Source: Bacillus glycinifermentans
GTDB lineage: Bacteria; Bacillota; Bacilli; Bacillales; Bacillaceae
NCBI RefSeq assembly: GCF_001042475.2
Contig: NZ_LECW02000012.1
Coordinates: forward strand, 124,001 to 188,000
Length of the DNA stretch: 64,000 bases
Direction: 5' to 3'
Position 1 is the first letter of the stretch; every line of letters begins with the position of its first letter. Shown here one piece after another: positions 1 to 7,283 of the stretch. The translations under genes were made by a program, and so were the position numbers. The notes beneath the pieces were generated by a model. It had not been told where the DNA came from, did not search any database, and was given only the letters and a program-made list of their open reading frames with translations.

Positions 1-246
1 TTCCTCGTACAAACTTCGGAGTTCCTGCGCGGTCATCCCTTCGTATGGATCTGAAGGTCGGCCGGCCTCGTAATCGCCGTTTGAAATTTGTGAAGCCAGG
101 TCTATGACGGCTCGCTTGGCTTCCCGGTACTCGGATTCGGTAATTGTACGAGAAGGTTTTAGTGTCCCTTCGTATTTGATCACCGTTTGTTTTGCATCAA
201 TTAGCTGCCGTTCCAGCTCTGCCCTTTTTTCTTTCCATTCACTCAT
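1..246 (-). CDS. hypothetical protein, 3' part outside the window
   Basis: The reading frame is open from the ATG at 246-244 to the left edge (82 codons, no stop), so only the N-terminal part is seen. A GAGGGGGA ribosome binding site precedes the ATG, which overlaps the stop of the upstream gene as ATGA, implying coupled translation. The visible protein starts MSEWKEKRAELERQL, then is charged and helical (probable coiled coil), followed by a ITESEYREAKRAVIDLASQI segment and a PSDPYEGMTAQELRSLY segment. I do not recognise a family. It belongs to the run of small minus-strand genes of the integrated element. Confidence 0.75.
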   Translation of the reverse strand, partial: MSEWKEKRAELERQLIDAKQTVIKYEGTLKPSRTITESEYREAKRAVIDLASQISNGDYEAGRPSDPYEGMTAQELRSLYEE

Positions 247-629
247 TCGAAATCCCCCTCATTTCTGATCGCTCTTTCTTCTTTCAATAGTTCGGCCTCA
301 TATTCGTCAACCGGCGTTTTTACCGGCCCCTCTATTACAAACGCGTCCTTTGCCCCGTAATGATAGGCCGAATCTGTCGCCGAATTAAACAGCTCTCGGC
401 GAAATTCGAGATCGGTCAACCCGTCGTCGTGGCTTACGGTCGAAAACACGATCAGGGAGTCGTCACGGTCCGTCACCTTATATGTGCCTTTTTCTAGGTC
501 AAGTTTGATAAAAGCGACACCACCGGGCAATAGGTCCGTAAAGCCGCCGCTTTTTGGCTCGCGAATATATGTCGTTTCTGCGGTGCCGTAATCTCCGTAA
601 TGATCGAACATTTTTAAGACGCAGAACAT
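243..629 (-). CDS. hypothetical protein of the mobile element
   Basis: The 128-aa protein starts MFCVLKMFDHYGDYG. I chose the ATG at 629 because an AAAGGGGGAACC ribosome binding site lies just upstream. An in-frame start 18 codons earlier would add an arginine-rich leader with no such site. The C-terminus is acidic (ends RNEGDFE). No signal peptide, membrane segment or known motif was recognised. The gene overlaps the 64-aa gene before it by 16 bases and the next gene by 4 bases, so the three are probably co-transcribed and translationally coupled. Function is unknown. Confidence 0.7.
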   Translation of the reverse strand: MFCVLKMFDHYGDYGTAETTYIREPKSGGFTDLLPGGVAFIKLDLEKGTYKVTDRDDSLIVFSTVSHDDGLTDLEFRRELFNSATDSAYHYGAKDAFVIEGPVKTPVDEYEAELLKEERAIRNEGDFE

Positions 630-808
630 GCCGGTTCCCCCTTTTCGCAAACGATCGTTGCTTCTTCTTCGTAAGCTCGACATTCTAGCACCGCCCGCGA
701 GACGTTTAGGTCACGGGTGCGGCCGGATGATCGGCGGATGATTTCCCCGGTTTCTGCTTTAACTGTGATCGCCTCTGACGGTTTTACATAGATAAATACG
801 TCATACAA
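614..808 (-). CDS. small hypothetical protein, TTG start
   Basis: The 64-aa protein (MYDVFIYVKPSEAITVKA...) begins at a TTG supported by a TAGGGGGT ribosome binding site 7 bases upstream, the same strong type used by the neighbouring genes. The first half looks like beta strands. The C-terminal part has two cysteines (VLECRA, TIVCEK). No family was recognised. It is the first gene of the three-gene overlapping group at the left edge, and its leader (809-938) is AT-rich without another gene. Confidence 0.6.
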   Translation of the reverse strand: MYDVFIYVKPSEAITVKAETGEIIRRSSGRTRDLNVSRAVLECRAYEEEATIVCEKGEPACSAS

Positions 809-938
809 GCAAATACCCCCTAGAAGTAGGTGTAATGAACAGATATTCGTTGAAAATGAAACGAAACAAGCCCTCGAAATCTAGTCTTAATAGGAATAGT
901 CACATCGGAATAAATACCGCTTAAATCCTTCGATTTCG

Positions 939-1157
939 TTAAAAACTTGATACGCGAACATCGAACATTCTCTCGGCTGCTCGGCGCTGTTCAATCGGGA
1001 TTTTAAACTGGATGCCTACGAGCCTATCGTTTTTAAAATAGTCGGCTACGATGCCCCAATCCTTTTTATATCGCTTCACACGCCGAATCAATTCCTTGTC
1101 TTCCGTGTAACCGAATAGCCACCCCTTGCCGGCCTTCCAAAGTTCATTATTCGTCAT
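939..1157 (-). CDS. small hypothetical basic protein
   Basis: The 72-aa protein begins MTNNELWKAGKGWLFGY and is rich in Lys and Arg. GGAGG at 1165-1169 gives good spacing to the ATG at 1157; the adjacent ATG at 1160 is also possible. The longer frame that starts upstream has no ribosome binding site. Its Shine-Dalgarno lies just past the terminator hairpin that follows the 308-aa replication-like gene, so it either reads through that terminator or has its own promoter. Family and function are unknown. Confidence 0.6.
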   Translation of the reverse strand: MTNNELWKAGKGWLFGYTEDKELIRRVKRYKKDWGIVADYFKNDRLVGIQFKIPIEQRRAAERMFDVRVSSF

Positions 1158-1176
1158 CATAAAACCTCCAAATAAA

Positions 1177-1218
1177 AAGACATCCTCCGCCCTGGTAACG
1201 AGCATCATCGGATGTCTT
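1177..1218 (-). terminator. Rho-independent terminator of the 308-aa gene
   Basis: Arms AAGACATCC (1177-1185) and GGATGTCTT (1210-1218) pair perfectly. On the minus strand the stem is followed by a T-rich tract (complement of 1171-1178). It lies directly after the stop of the 308-aa gene. Confidence 0.8.
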
Positions 1219-1229
1219 GTTAAAGTTAT

Positions 1230-2156
1230 TTATTTGAACAGTACCTTTATGGAGTCTAACTCTTTTGCTGGACCACCAAAAACAACGTTAGGATTAACAA
1301 TCACAATCTTTTTTCTTCTGTCGTTAGGATCGGGCGGCAACCAAAAAACCGGCTTACCGTTCAGCTTAACACTCTCTAAGGTCTGTCTTAATTTATTGGA
1401 ATCTTTATAATCAAGTAAGGCGGCTAGTTTATCTAAGTGCATTTTGTTAAGTCGTTCCGTGTCCGTCTCATCTGGATTAAAACATACAATATTTGTTTTC
1501 AGATTCAAAAACGGAAGTACCATATAGACAATAGATAACTTTTTTGCCGCCCGGCCGCTATAATTTTCGTATAGCTCTCGGATTGTCTTTCGGTACATCT
1601 TTATTCGGGAAGTTTCCGCAGACTTTCCTCGGACTTTTCCGCGATGGAATAGAAAAGGAGTCAACTCGATAACCCCTTCATTGTTTTCTTTGAGAATCTC
1701 GGCCGCCGTCATCCTCTTATAAAAATCTCGAAAATTATTAGCGCTCAAACCGAGAATCTTTTGGAGGCCGGACTTATCGATCTTACGACCGTTGTCATGA
1801 GAAAGTTGCTGACTTTCAAAACCGACAAATGTAGCGATGAACATCAGGCGTGCAAGGTCCGGCTCTTTGACAGTTGTATAATCGTCCAGGAACGATTTGC
1901 ATGTTTTATAAAAAGCCCACGTAAAGCCGCCATTCTCAGCGTCATGCCCTCCCGCATTTCTTGTAATTCTATAGCCCTCATTCGAGCGTCCTGATGTTTT
2001 AGGGGCCACCTCAAAGTAATCCGAGACGTCGTTCCCTTCTCTGTCGTAAATTCTCCCATCTTCGAGCTTTCCGTTCTCTTTCAAGTCAAAAAAACGTTTT
2101 TTTGACCTCGGTGTTAGTCCTTTCCATGCTCTTTGTTCATCCAGCAGACTTCCCAT
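1230..2156 (-). CDS. replication-initiator-like winged-helix protein (tentative)
   Basis: The protein has 308 aa. Residues roughly 100-165 (LARLMFIATFVGFE..., KIDKSGLQKILGLSANNF, YKRMTAAEIL) look like a winged-helix DNA-binding domain of the type seen in plasmid and phage initiators. The C-terminal half is basic and has no enzymatic motif that I recognise. An AAGGGGGA ribosome binding site precedes the ATG, and the start overlaps the end of the HTH gene before it by 20 bases, so the two are coupled. The array of iteron-like repeats at 2466-2932 lies upstream of this pair, which is why I favour a replication or partition role. A transcriptional regulator is the main alternative; the family assignment is inference. 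Confidence 0.5.
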   Translation of the reverse strand: MGSLLDEQRAWKGLTPRSKKRFFDLKENGKLEDGRIYDREGNDVSDYFEVAPKTSGRSNEGYRITRNAGGHDAENGGFTWAFYKTCKSFLDDYTTVKEPDLARLMFIATFVGFESQQLSHDNGRKIDKSGLQKILGLSANNFRDFYKRMTAAEILKENNEGVIELTPFLFHRGKVRGKSAETSRIKMYRKTIRELYENYSGRAAKKLSIVYMVLPFLNLKTNIVCFNPDETDTERLNKMHLDKLAALLDYKDSNKLRQTLESVKLNGKPVFWLPPDPNDRRKKIVIVNPNVVFGGPAKELDSIKVLFK

Positions 2157-2376
2157 CTACGAACATCCCCCTTAATAGTTGAATGGTTTCCATCTTTTGA
2201 TCGTCTAACGAAAACGCTTCACTCATTTTTTTAATAGTCCTATCAGTGACACTTCTTTCTTCCCTCTCGATCATAGTAATCAATTGGCGCGAACAGCCCA
2301 AGCGGTCAGCAAATTCGTTTTGCGTCATCCCATAAGCGAGACGAATCATCCGTATAGTATTTGGAGTCATTTTCAT
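2137..2376 (-). CDS. XRE-family HTH regulator
   Basis: A 77-79-aa Cro/C1-type helix-turn-helix protein. The helices are visible as TIRMIRLAYGMTQNEFADRLGCSRQLITMIERE followed by a C-terminal helix (residues about 8-60). Two start codons (2376 and 2370) share the GAAGGGA ribosome binding site. It overlaps and probably controls the 308-aa gene downstream. A terminator (2417-2452) and the repeat array lie in its upstream region, so the array may be its operator as well as, or instead of, an origin. Confidence 0.8.
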   Translation of the reverse strand: MKMTPNTIRMIRLAYGMTQNEFADRLGCSRQLITMIEREERSVTDRTIKKMSEAFSLDDQKMETIQLLRGMFVDGKSAG

Positions 2377-2416
2377 CTTCCCTTCTATTTGTTTTCATTT
2401 GGACACATATTCGGCA

Positions 2417-2452
2417 AATAAAAAATGCACCCCACCCAAATTGAGTGGTGCA
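2417..2452 (-). terminator. terminator-like hairpin between the repeat array and the HTH gene
   Basis: TGCACC (2426-2431) pairs with GGTGCA (2447-2452), extended by an inner pair after a small bulge. On the minus strand a T6-A-T3 tract follows. It would stop transcripts coming out of the repeat array before they reach the HTH gene, so it could end a non-coding RNA or act as an attenuator. Confidence 0.65.
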
Positions 2453-2465
2453 GAATCCTTCTCAT

Positions 2466-2932
2466 AATACATAGATAACTGCACAGGAAAAAGCGGAAGC
2501 CCCTATGTTACAGGTCCTCACAATACATAGATAACTAAGGTGTTAAAAGTCACTATACTTCGTTAAGTTTCTGTATTTTATTGTTTTCATAACGTATAGA
2601 CAGCTGAGTGGAGAAAAGTTGACACAATGCTCAATCCTTCTATAACGTAAGACAGCATATGAGCATGTTTTGTAACCTTCTACTACGTAAGACAGCATTC
2701 GAAGGCAAAAGCGGAAGTCCCAACACCCTTCTATTACGCATAGATAACTACGGATATAAAAGTTGATGTATTTTATATGGTTATACGTCATATTCCCTCT
2801 CTCAATACGTATAGACAACTGCACAGGAAAAAGCGGAAGCCCCTATGTTACAGGTCCTCACAATACATAGATAACTACGGACATTTTTTACATGGTCTAA
2901 GTAAATTTTCTTTTCATAATGTATAGCCAACT
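2466..2932. repeat. array of nine iteron-like direct repeats
   Basis: Nine copies in the same orientation of a 15-base unit close to AATACATAGATAACT start at 2466, 2522, 2591, 2644, 2684, 2735, 2806, 2862 and 2918. Three copies are identical (2466, 2522, 2862). The others vary as TACGTATAGACAACT or TACGTAAGACAGCAT. Spacing is irregular (40-71 bases). Most copies are preceded by a pyrimidine-rich TTCTA/CTCAA stretch. The position upstream of an HTH gene and a replication-like gene suggests an iteron origin or a multi-site operator. Confidence 0.75.
2477..2877. repeat. perfect 61-bp direct repeat
   Basis: Bases 2477-2537 and 2817-2877 are identical over 61 positions at an offset of 340. Each copy spans the end of one short repeat, a 41-base stretch containing CAGGAAAAAGCGGAAGC, and one full short repeat. 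A third, diverged version of the inner part (AAAAGCGGAAGTCCC) lies near 2707. Confidence 0.9.
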
Positions 2933-3266
2933 AAGAGCAGATTTTACAACAAAATAAATACCCTGCTTTTTCAGTGCTTTTTTGGCTATTTACCCTGCTT
3001 TTTCGGTGCGCATCAAATCACTCATAACCCTTAGAGCACCAACGGACGCAGCCATTTTTGTTTGATCTAGGATATGTATATCAGTCATATTACTTATCGA
3101 AAACAAAACGCAACAAGAGGATACAGATAGGGACTCAAAACCTAGCGCCCTCATTCGCTAACGCTCATTCGGACGCGCCATTATTTTTAAAAGATATTAA
3201 TCGCGATAGAAAATAAATGAATATCTGCGGACAACGGAGCCACGGTTTAAGTGGCGAAGTTGGACG
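2933..3266. other. non-coding gap with a 19-bp tandem repeat
   Basis: No credible gene is seen. TACCCTGCTTTTTCAGTGC at 2959-2977 is repeated at 2991-3009 with one change (A to G). The rest is AT-rich, with a short GC-rich stretch near 3140-3182 containing the GCGAATGAG motif twice on the minus strand. This may be part of the same origin or operator region as the repeat array. Confidence 0.5.
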
Positions 3267-3461
3267 CTAGGTCTTACTTCTCAGCGTCATACCATCGATG
3301 AGACTCCCCGGAACTACATGCGTAGTCCCAGATTGCCCCTCTATAATATAGTCGTTGCCGTTTCGTCCTTTAATCCGGCCAACTATCGCCATTGATGAAA
3401 GCCAGGTCAGTCCGTTAGATTGCGTTCCCCAATAACACACTTTTTCACCTACTCTAAACAT
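3267..3461 (-). CDS. small hypothetical protein (beta-barrel-like)
   Basis: A 64-aa protein starting MFRVGEKVCYWGTQSNG. The alternating GEKV..GRIKGRNGNDYIIE pattern suggests a small SH3-like or Tudor-like beta fold, as in many phage proteins that begin FxxGDxV. The ATG at 3461 sits 9 bases after GAGGGGGT; the in-frame TTG two codons earlier is too close. It is the last gene of the minus-strand run 3267-4600, and the repeat region follows it. Function unknown. Confidence 0.65.
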   Translation of the reverse strand: MFRVGEKVCYWGTQSNGLTWLSSMAIVGRIKGRNGNDYIIEGQSGTTHVVPGSLIDGMTLRSKT

Positions 3462-3519
3462 CGGCAATTACCCCCTCATTATTAACTACGAATACACTTT
3501 CAGATTGGCACATACCGGT

Positions 3520-4062
3520 TTAGATGTACGGTACAAGTGCGCGTTCTATCTCGGTTCTTTCCTTCCTCAGTTCGGACCGTTCAATGTGCAGCCGTTTGTT
3601 TTCGGTGCAGAGTTGCGCCAATTTCCTGCTTAATTCCGCCTGTTCATGGTCCGCCGCGTCTATCAAGGCAAGCCGCACCTTAGCGATCTCATAACTGTTT
3701 GCATGGAAATCCACCTCAACCTCGCACCATTTGCGATGAACTGCGTCTCTTTCCGCAATTAAGGCGTTACGTGTCGTCTCTTTCAACGATTGCAGGACGT
3801 CATCAGACAAAGCGTGCGGCCACCGGAGCGCGTAATCTGCCGGGAAAACGTCTAAAATCGTGCCATTTTCCGCAATGACCAGGCGTACATGTTCGCGAGG
3901 ATTATCATAAACGGACTGGCTGCCGCTTGTAGAGTCGAGTGTCCAGACGAACGAAGCGCCTTGAGCATACTTCGGTAATACGTTTTGTGCCTGCGCTTTT
4001 GAAAGGCCGAGGCGGACCGTTGCTTTTTTAACTGCCGCTTTAGAGACTTGAAATTGTTTCAT
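3520..4062 (-). CDS. hypothetical coiled-coil protein
   Basis: A 180-aa protein. Residues about 1-90 form a mixed region (SKAAVKKATVRLGLS, then a WTLDSTSGSQSVYDNPREHV segment). Residues about 90-180 are an almost continuous helical, charged coiled coil ending in KRLHIERSELRKERTEIERA. GGGAGGG lies 7 bases before the ATG. It is co-oriented with the genes at 4077-4600. No family was recognised. The shape suggests a structural or DNA-associated accessory protein, but that is only inference. Confidence 0.7.
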   Translation of the reverse strand: MKQFQVSKAAVKKATVRLGLSKAQAQNVLPKYAQGASFVWTLDSTSGSQSVYDNPREHVRLVIAENGTILDVFPADYALRWPHALSDDVLQSLKETTRNALIAERDAVHRKWCEVEVDFHANSYEIAKVRLALIDAADHEQAELSRKLAQLCTENKRLHIERSELRKERTEIERALVPYI

Positions 4063-4076
4063 AGAGAACCCTCCCT

Positions 4077-4403
4077 TTATAGTGAAAAACCAATCCGAAT
4101 GAAATCCGTAAAAGACATATTTGCGAGTTTAGGAAAGTCGATCTGGTTAAGGTACGCGCCACCCTTCGACGTCCCTAACATGAAAAACCGCGGGTGATCG
4201 TCCTCGTACAAATGGTAGCCGTCGTCCTTCTTCTCTAACCGATCAGTCTCGTAAAAGGTAAGCTCGTTGTCATCCGAGTACATTCCAATAATATCGGTCC
4301 CAATTAACCAGGCGTCAAAGATTTCATGTATTTCTTGTTTTGTGTCGAATGTTAGGCCGTGATAGTGCAGCTTTACTGCCTGCGGTTGAAATTTACCCCT
4401 CAT
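4077..4403 (-). CDS. hypothetical protein of the mobile element
   Basis: A 108-aa, mildly acidic protein (MRGKFQPQAVKLHYHGLTFD...) without signal peptide or membrane segment. Its ATG overlaps the stop codon of the 66-aa gene upstream (4400-4403, ATGA), so translation is coupled. A conspicuous DDGYHLYEDDHPRFFML stretch is present, but no known domain was recognised. It is part of the minus-strand run controlled from the divergent HTH promoter region near 4.65 kb. Confidence 0.65.
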   Translation of the reverse strand: MRGKFQPQAVKLHYHGLTFDTKQEIHEIFDAWLIGTDIIGMYSDDNELTFYETDRLEKKDDGYHLYEDDHPRFFMLGTSKGGAYLNQIDFPKLANMSFTDFIRIGFSL

Positions 4404-4600
4404 GCCGGCCGCACCTCCTTACCGAACAGCTCTCGCGCTGCCGTAACGCCGATCTCGGCACAGCCTGCAAATGCTCGCCGAGATACTTGGGGTAAGAGTG
4501 CAAAAAATTCCTCCGGGTTTAAATTGACGAATTGATCGTCTGAGCCTGAAATGTACACATTGAACCATCCCACAACGGTTCGAACATAACGAATTTGCAT
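4400..4600 (-). CDS. small hypothetical protein, first gene of the minus-strand run
   Basis: A 66-aa protein (MQIRYVRTVVGWFNVYISGS...). AAGGGGGAATACAA directly precedes the ATG at 4600, while the longer frame starting upstream has no ribosome binding site and would overlap the operator-like repeat. It is transcribed divergently from the HTH gene at 4708, as an early gene would be from a repressor. No domain was recognised. Confidence 0.65.
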   Translation of the reverse strand: MQIRYVRTVVGWFNVYISGSDDQFVNLNPEEFFALLPQVSRRAFAGCAEIGVTAARELFGKEVRPA

Positions 4601-4635
4601 TTGTATTCCCCCTTGAAATTTTGTTACGCTTTTGA

Positions 4636-4664
4636 GTACCACTATAGTTAGGATTATATGGTAC
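4636..4664. promoter_or_regulatory. operator-like inverted repeat between divergent genes
   Basis: GTACCA (4636-4641) and TGGTAC (4659-4664) are perfect arms. Adding the inner TATA on each side gives GTACCACTATA versus TATATGGTAC, with one extra base in one arm. The repeat lies in the 107-bp gap between the minus-strand run and the plus-strand HTH gene, as expected for a repressor operator. Confidence 0.55.
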
Positions 4665-4707
4665 GCTATTACGTAAAGTCAAGAAAAAATTCACTTGGAG
4701 GATGAAA

Positions 4708-4938
4708 ATGAAAAAAGTCAGTGTGAATATCGGATATATCTTGGAAAAAGAAAACCTCTCACTTAGAAGCCTTGCTGACAAATGCGGAATCAGGCACGCA
4801 GCACTTAGTGAACTGATTAATGGGAAAAGGCAAAATATTAATTTTGGGCATATTGAGCGAATTGCTAACACTTTTAACATTGAAGATATCAATGAAATTA
4901 TAAGTTTAGTTGAGGCAGAAGAAGAGAATGATGTTTAA
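4708..4938 (+). CDS. XRE-family HTH regulator (repressor candidate)
   Basis: A 76-aa Cro/C1-type helix-turn-helix protein. The motif is VNIGYILEKENLSLRSLADK with recognition helix HAALSELINGKR (residues about 5-45), then a short helical and acidic tail. GGAGG lies 7 bases before the ATG at 4708; an ATG two codons earlier abuts the ribosome binding site. It is divergent from the minus-strand run with an inverted repeat between, so autoregulation and control of both directions is likely. Its last bases overlap the start of a broken small gene. Confidence 0.85.
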   Translation: MKKVSVNIGYILEKENLSLRSLADKCGIRHAALSELINGKRQNINFGHIERIANTFNIEDINEIISLVEAEEENDV

Positions 4939-5116
4939 AGAGGAAAAACAAGAGTGGATTCTTTTTAAAGAAAGAAAGTAAAATGTCCGAGTATTCAAAG
5001 TTAATTTTAACTATGAGGTTCATGCATCGATTGTCGGAAAAGGTACATACATAGCTAGCGGCCTTGAAAAGTGGTCAACTATTGCGGAAGCTATTGCATT
5101 CATTATGAATAAATAA
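4931..5116 (+). pseudogene. small gene broken by an in-frame stop
   Basis: From the ATG at 4931 (or 4928) the frame reads MFKEEKQEWILFKERK, meets TAA at 4979-4981, then continues open as NVRVFKVNFNYEVHASIVGKG ... WSTIAEAIAFIMNK to TAA at 5114-5116. A single base change (CAA or AAA to TAA) would explain this. The second half looks like a real small domain and is closed by a terminator at once. Family unknown; an independent start for the second half was not found. Confidence 0.6.
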
Positions 5117-5141
5117 AGACGCCTTAGTTGGCGTCTATTTT
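5117..5141. terminator. bidirectional terminator
   Basis: AGACGCC (5117-5123) pairs with GGCGTCT (5130-5136), loop TTAGTT, with ATTTTT following on the plus strand and TTTATTT on the minus strand. It separates the plus-strand HTH/small-gene unit from the convergent DUF1433-like gene. Confidence 0.85.
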
Positions 5142-5482
5142 TAGTATTCGCAATCTTTGTCTCTGCACTCTTTTTTCATAACTGCATCAACACTATGGCT
5201 CATTATCTTATTATTTGTCGGGTCGTATATACCATCAAATTTGTTGGTTTTGTCCTGATTATAATACCCAAACACTTGCACACCGCCCATTGGATCTATT
5301 TCATATCTATCCTCGAACTGAACACTGTCTATCCCTTCATAATTTGCCTTCAAGAATTTTTCCATATGTATTTTCGCAGTTTTAAACTCTTCAATTTCTT
5401 CATTATGTTGTGCGTTGTTCTTCACAATAAAACCTCCGACTGCTATAATTACTAAAGCTAGAATAATAAGGTATTTTTTCAA
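5141..5482 (-). CDS. DUF1433-like membrane-anchored protein, candidate immunity protein
   Basis: The 113-aa protein has an N-terminal membrane segment (about residues 3-22, KKYLIILALVIIAVGGFIV) with no lipobox. A small domain follows with the pattern HMEKFLKANYEGIDSVQF, then DPMGGVQVFGYYN, then KFDGIYD, which resembles the cystatin-like DUF1433 proteins of Bacillus and Staphylococcus as I remember them. Two cysteines sit near the C-terminus (KKECRDKDCEY). It is divergent from, and only 50 bp away from, the lipase-like gene at 5533. Small extracytoplasmic proteins of this shape commonly serve as immunity factors for secreted toxins. The immunity role is inference from context. Confidence 0.6.
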   Translation of the reverse strand: MKKYLIILALVIIAVGGFIVKNNAQHNEEIEEFKTAKIHMEKFLKANYEGIDSVQFEDRYEIDPMGGVQVFGYYNQDKTNKFDGIYDPTNNKIMSHSVDAVMKKECRDKDCEY

Positions 5483-5532
5483 AACAATTCATCCTTTCAA
5501 GACCATTTTACACTAAATTTGCGAGGTTTTGT

Positions 5533-6960
5533 ATGAGTGAAAACATAAAAATTCCAAATTTGTCGGATAGCACATATTATTCATTAAGCAGAAATGCGTA
5601 TAAGTATGATCAACTTAAAGAAAAATTAAAAAGTAACACGCCAATTGTAACAGAAAACAAGATTGGTTGGTACGTTGAGCGCGTTCAAAACGATGAGGAT
5701 ACCGGACTTGATTCCGTTGTTCTGTTACAAGCCGAAAAGAAAAACGGCAAGTGGGTCAAATCAGATAACCCGAAAAACGTCGTCGTAGCTTTTGCGGGAA
5801 CAGATTTAGGAAAAGATCCGTTAGGTGACGGAGAACAAGCAGACGTCAATAACATTGTTTTAGGAAACAATCCGAAAGAGAAAACATACTACGTCGTTAA
5901 AAAAGACGTGAAAGATACTTCCAAGACGCTAGGGAGATATACTGGATCGATGGAACAAACCGCAATGCTTGAATCCGGAGACTATAAACTGATTACCAAA
6001 ACGTCTCAAATCGACCAGGCTGATAAACTTGTACGAGAAGTCAAACAAAAGTATAAAGGAACGTCGACGATTGTTTCAACGACCGGACACTCGCTTGGTG
6101 GCGCAGAGGCAGAATACAGCGCGGTCAACAATGATATTTACGCTGTTTCATTTAACAGCCCATCGATTGTAAAACTGCATTCAGAAGAAAAGCAAAAGGA
6201 AATCAACAACGGTAAATATGATCTGTATATAAAATCGTTTGTTAATCCGGAAGACATGGTCGGTGCCGGTTGGTGGGATGAATTCGAACGCCACAATGGA
6301 ACAACGATCTACACGAAAGATCCTTCTGTAGCACGAGCCAATCGAGAGGAGAGAATGGATGGGAACTGGGTTCAGCAAGTTGGCAAAAATGCTGGATACT
6401 TTATCAAAACTTTTCTCTTGCATAATCCTGATACACACTGGGTCGGCAACGATAACTTCGCCTTCGATGAAAACGGTAATATTAAGAATATAGACGGCAA
6501 TAAGCTCGTCTATGACAAAAACTTAAAAGCGATGCTTCCGGCTGAAGTCGTTTCCGGAAGCGGAGCGATTAAAGTCACCCCCGAAGCCGCTAAACAGCTT
6601 GCGGAAAAAGTAAATGCGATCATTAACGATCTGCGGACGATGAAACGAGAGGCGGAGAACGCCTATCAGGAACATGATGCCGCGATAAACGATCTGAAAT
6701 ACGATACCTATCGCCAAGTCGGCCACGGCTTATACGATCAGCTTACGCTCGATGATGTAAACAATACGCTGAATGATTTGGCGCAGTCGTTCGATAAAAA
6801 AGGGAATCCGCTGTTTTACGATGTCGATGCCGAAGCGGCCTATATCTCATCATTACAAGACACGATTTCAGATTTAGAAGAAATCAGCGGCTATCTTGCG
6901 CAAATCGCAAAAGATTTTAAATCAAAAGACAAAATGCTGGCAAGATGGCTAAAGCTTTAG
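5533..6960 (+). CDS. lipase-like protein with helical C-terminal tail; candidate type VII exported toxin
   Basis: The protein has 475 aa. Residues about 60-310 look like an alpha/beta hydrolase of the lipase-3 kind: VVVAFAGTD (83-91), nucleophile elbow TGHSLGG with Ser187, Asp241 in VNPEDMVG, and His302 (or His297) in HNPDTHWVG. Residues about 345-475 are long amphipathic helices (AINDLRTMKREAENAYQEHD ... YLAQIAKDFKSKDKMLARWL). There is no signal peptide. A lipase followed by an LXG-like helical domain is the 'reverse' layout described for the staphylococcal type VII lipase toxin TslA. GAGG precedes the ATG by 7 bases. A small helical gene follows at 11 bp and a membrane protein is divergent. 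The toxin role is inference; a plain lipase is the alternative. Confidence 0.7.
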   Translation: MSENIKIPNLSDSTYYSLSRNAYKYDQLKEKLKSNTPIVTENKIGWYVERVQNDEDTGLDSVVLLQAEKKNGKWVKSDNPKNVVVAFAGTDLGKDPLGDGEQADVNNIVLGNNPKEKTYYVVKKDVKDTSKTLGRYTGSMEQTAMLESGDYKLITKTSQIDQADKLVREVKQKYKGTSTIVSTTGHSLGGAEAEYSAVNNDIYAVSFNSPSIVKLHSEEKQKEINNGKYDLYIKSFVNPEDMVGAGWWDEFERHNGTTIYTKDPSVARANREERMDGNWVQQVGKNAGYFIKTFLLHNPDTHWVGNDNFAFDENGNIKNIDGNKLVYDKNLKAMLPAEVVSGSGAIKVTPEAAKQLAEKVNAIINDLRTMKREAENAYQEHDAAINDLKYDTYRQVGHGLYDQLTLDDVNNTLNDLAQSFDKKGNPLFYDVDAEAAYISSLQDTISDLEEISGYLAQIAKDFKSKDKMLARWLKL

Positions 6961-6971
6961 GAGTGTAATAA

Positions 6972-7283
6972 ATGGATACGTTAGATAAACTGATCAAAAA
7001 ACAAAACGACCCAATGGAAAAGCGCAGGCAGCTTGCTTTACTAAAAACGGGTATGAGAGGCGTGGCCGGAACCAAGCTTGAATCTGTTCGAAATACCCTC
7101 AGACCGAAATTTAAGGTAGACAACATTCAAAAGGAAATGAACACCGTCTATTCCTCGCTTCTCTACAGCTTCCAAGGAAAAGCGCAGCAGGCGCTCGCAC
7201 AGCGCATCAGCCAAAGCGCCCAGCAGCTTATCGCGACAGAAAAGGACGGAGAGAGCTTTGTGAACGGATTTAAGACGAGATAG
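6972..7283 (+). CDS. small helical partner protein of the lipase-like gene
   Basis: The 103-aa protein is predicted almost wholly helical and basic (MDTLDKLIKKQNDPMEKRRQ ... QALAQRISQSAQQLIATEKDGESFVNGF), with no signal peptide. It begins 11 bp after the lipase-like gene and is followed at once by a terminator, so the two form an operon. Size, helical content and position match the small accessory proteins that pair with LXG-type domains of type VII substrates. I recognise no sequence signature such as WXG, so the assignment rests on context. Confidence 0.65.
   Translation: MDTLDKLIKKQNDPMEKRRQLALLKTGMRGVAGTKLESVRNTLRPKFKVDNIQKEMNTVYSSLLYSFQGKAQQALAQRISQSAQQLIATEKDGESFVNGFKTR

Noticed and set aside
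2543-2824. 93-codon minus-strand frame inside the repeat array
   Set aside because: It arises from the repeats themselves, is rich in Cys and Tyr, and has no ribosome binding site.
2466-2932. CRISPR array
   Set aside because: The repeats are only 15 bases, degenerate and irregularly spaced, two intervals are identical, and no cas gene is near.
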